DNA of 64,000 bases from NCBI RefSeq assembly GCF_005503695.1, contig NZ_SCMU01000005.1:1-64000 (forward strand). Reading direction: 5' to 3'. The stretch is from Sphingopyxis sp. 2PD (GTDB taxonomy: Bacteria > Pseudomonadota > Alphaproteobacteria > Sphingomonadales > Sphingomonadaceae). The notes beneath the pieces were generated by a model. It did no database searches and was not told where the DNA came from. It saw only the letters and a list, made by a program, of their open reading frames with translations. This document shows, one piece after another, positions 62,741-64,000 of this stretch. The position numbers were made by a program, and so were the translations under genes. Position 1 is the stretch's first letter. Every line of letters begins with the position of its first letter.

Positions 62741-64000
62741 ATGACCGACTATTCCGACCTGATCCAGCCCGACAAGGGGCAGGACGCGCGCACGATCCAT
62801 CTTGTCGACAAAAAGGGCTATGACGAATGGCTCAAGAGCCGCAGCGCCCGCGAACGCGCGCACCTGGCCGCGGTCGGCTTCAAGCCCGACCCCTATGTCC
62901 ACGCGATCCTGCCGGGTGACGACCCCGACAATTGGGCGGTCGTCACCACCGTCGCGAAGGTCGACAGCCTGTCGGCGTGGTGCCTTGCCAAACTGGGCCA
63001 GATCCTGCCCGCCGGACGCTATCGGCTCGAAGGTCAGCAACCCGGCAAGGCGCTGTTCGGGTGGATGAGCGCGCAATATCGTTTCGACACTTATCGCACG
63101 AAGGTCGAGAGCAAGGGGCCGCGCGTGCTGCTGACCAGCGATGTCGGCGCGATCGCACCGATGGTGGCCGAAATGCGCGCGGTCGCGCTGGTTCGCGACA
63201 TGGTGAACACCCCCGCCGCCGATATGGGGCCCGCCGCGATCGAAAAGGCCGCCGAACGGATCGCCAAGGCGCATGGCGGCAAGCTGACCGTCACCAAGGG
63301 CGAGGCGCTGGAACAGGGCTATCCGATGATCCACGCGGTCGGACGTGCCGCCGCCAAGCACCACGCCCCACGGCTGATCGAGATCGAATGGGGCAAGGAC
63401 GGCGACCCGCGCATCGCGTTGGTCGGCAAGGGGATCAGTTTCGACAGCGGCGGGCTCGACATCAAACCGGCGTCGGGCATGCGGCTGATGAAAAAGGATA
63501 TGGGCGGCGCGGCGCATGTGCTGGCGCTCGCCGAACTGGTGATGGCGAGCGGGCTGCCGGTGCGGCTGCACTGTCTGGTCGCCGCGGCAGAAAATGCGAT
63601 CTCCGCCGACGCCTTCCGTCCCGGTGACGTGCTGAAGAGCCGTCTTGGCCTGACGGTCGAGATCGGCAACACCGATGCCGAGGGCCGATTGGTGCTGGGC
63701 GACGCGCTGGCGAAGGCGGGCGAGGACAAGCCCGAGCTGATCATCGATTTCGCGACGCTGACCGGGGCCGCGCGCGTCGCGCTCGGTCCCGACCTCCCGC
63801 CGCTGTTCGCCAATGATGACGCGCTGGCCGACGCGATGCTGGCCGCCGGTACCGACCGCGACGATCCTTTGTGGCGAATGCCGCTATGGGACGGCTATGC
63901 CGAGCTCCTCGAAACCGACGTCGCCGACCTTGGCAATGCCGGCAGCTCGGCCTTTGCCGGGACGATCACCGCCGCGCTGTTTCTCAAACGCTTTGTACCC
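62741..64000 (+). CDS. Leucyl aminopeptidase family (M17) protein, 3' end cut by the window
   Basis: The first 420 codons of an M17 metallo-aminopeptidase; the gene continues past the window. The metal-site motifs are V-G-K-G-I-S-F-D-S-G-G-L-D-I-K near 227-241, K-K-D-M-G-G-A near 249-255, and the signature N-T-D-A-E-G-R-L-V-L near 310-319. The N-terminal domain (to about 130) is the usual variable part. It removes N-terminal residues from peptides in the cytoplasm. It starts 56 bp from the divergent lipoprotein gene. No frame break is seen. Confidence 0.92.
   Translation, partial: MTDYSDLIQPDKGQDARTIHLVDKKGYDEWLKSRSARERAHLAAVGFKPDPYVHAILPGDDPDNWAVVTTVAKVDSLSAWCLAKLGQILPAGRYRLEGQQPGKALFGWMSAQYRFDTYRTKVESKGPRVLLTSDVGAIAPMVAEMRAVALVRDMVNTPAADMGPAAIEKAAERIAKAHGGKLTVTKGEALEQGYPMIHAVGRAAAKHHAPRLIEIEWGKDGDPRIALVGKGISFDSGGLDIKPASGMRLMKKDMGGAAHVLALAELVMASGLPVRLHCLVAAAENAISADAFRPGDVLKSRLGLTVEIGNTDAEGRLVLGDALAKAGEDKPELIIDFATLTGAARVALGPDLPPLFANDDALADAMLAAGTDRDDPLWRMPLWDGYAELLETDVADLGNAGSSAFAGTITAALFLKRFVP

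Noticed and set aside
1-64000. Mobile elements, prophage or CRISPR array
   Set aside because: No transposase, integrase, phage gene or regularly spaced direct repeats were found. The repeats present are short palindromic intergenic units.

Overview
The window is chromosomal DNA of a high-G+C alphaproteobacterium, most likely a sphingomonad close to Sphingopyxis. Grounds: a CckA-type hybrid kinase, an alphaproteobacterial LexA box (GTTC-N7-GTTC) before recA, the dapA-smpB pair, a MASE1 diguanylate cyclase, and many GC-rich palindromic intergenic repeats. I found no transposase, phage gene, CRISPR array, tRNA or rRNA. The only classical RNA gene is rnpB. Genes are packed tightly, often with 4-bp stop/start overlaps.

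Layout. 0-2.3 kb: a blaI/blaR-like repressor and M56 protease pair with a perfect operator and terminator. 2.3-3 kb: a gene-free stretch with a strongly folded, uncharacterised segment. 3-16.4 kb: recA, a receiver protein, cckA, an M13 peptidase, a DUF2062 protein, smpB and dapA; then a lytic transglycosylase and greB; then an exported caspase-like Sel1 protein, a 51-residue membrane protein and rnpB. 16.8-24 kb: a diguanylate cyclase, a TetR regulator divergent from a carotenoid oxygenase, an overlapping nucleotidyltransferase/ATP-grasp pair of unknown role, and a Pro/Ala-rich membrane protein.

24-36 kb: the usual secE-nusG-rplK-rplA-rplJ-rplL cluster is split into three blocks, in conserved order and orientation. 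Between the blocks lie a YqjI-like PadR regulator with a DUF2218 protein, a DUF2975/Xre pair, a zinc-ribbon protein, an APC permease, a YoaK-type protein, phhB, a small zincin, ccmAB, a sugar acyltransferase and tesB.

36-47.5 kb: a GPH-type transporter; a TetR-controlled tripartite RND efflux operon; an AlkD-like protein; and a class A penicillin-binding protein. 47.6-54.9 kb: a complete histidine-utilisation cluster. hutCF diverges from hutIHGU around a perfect 18-bp palindrome, and the gene set is that of the formylglutamate (HutF/HutG) route. 55-64 kb: rimO, a DUF4403 lipoprotein, a Pit phosphate transporter with an adjacent Nudix-DUF47 fusion, a type I Baeyer-Villiger monooxygenase, a DUF3298-type lipoprotein, and a leucyl aminopeptidase cut by the window end.

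The parts most worth a second look are the nucleotidyltransferase/ATP-grasp pair, the Nudix-DUF47 fusion beside Pit, the caspase-Sel1 protein, the penicillin-sensor-free BlaR-like protein, the folded segment near 2.5 kb, and several perfect operator palindromes that can be read directly from the sequence.
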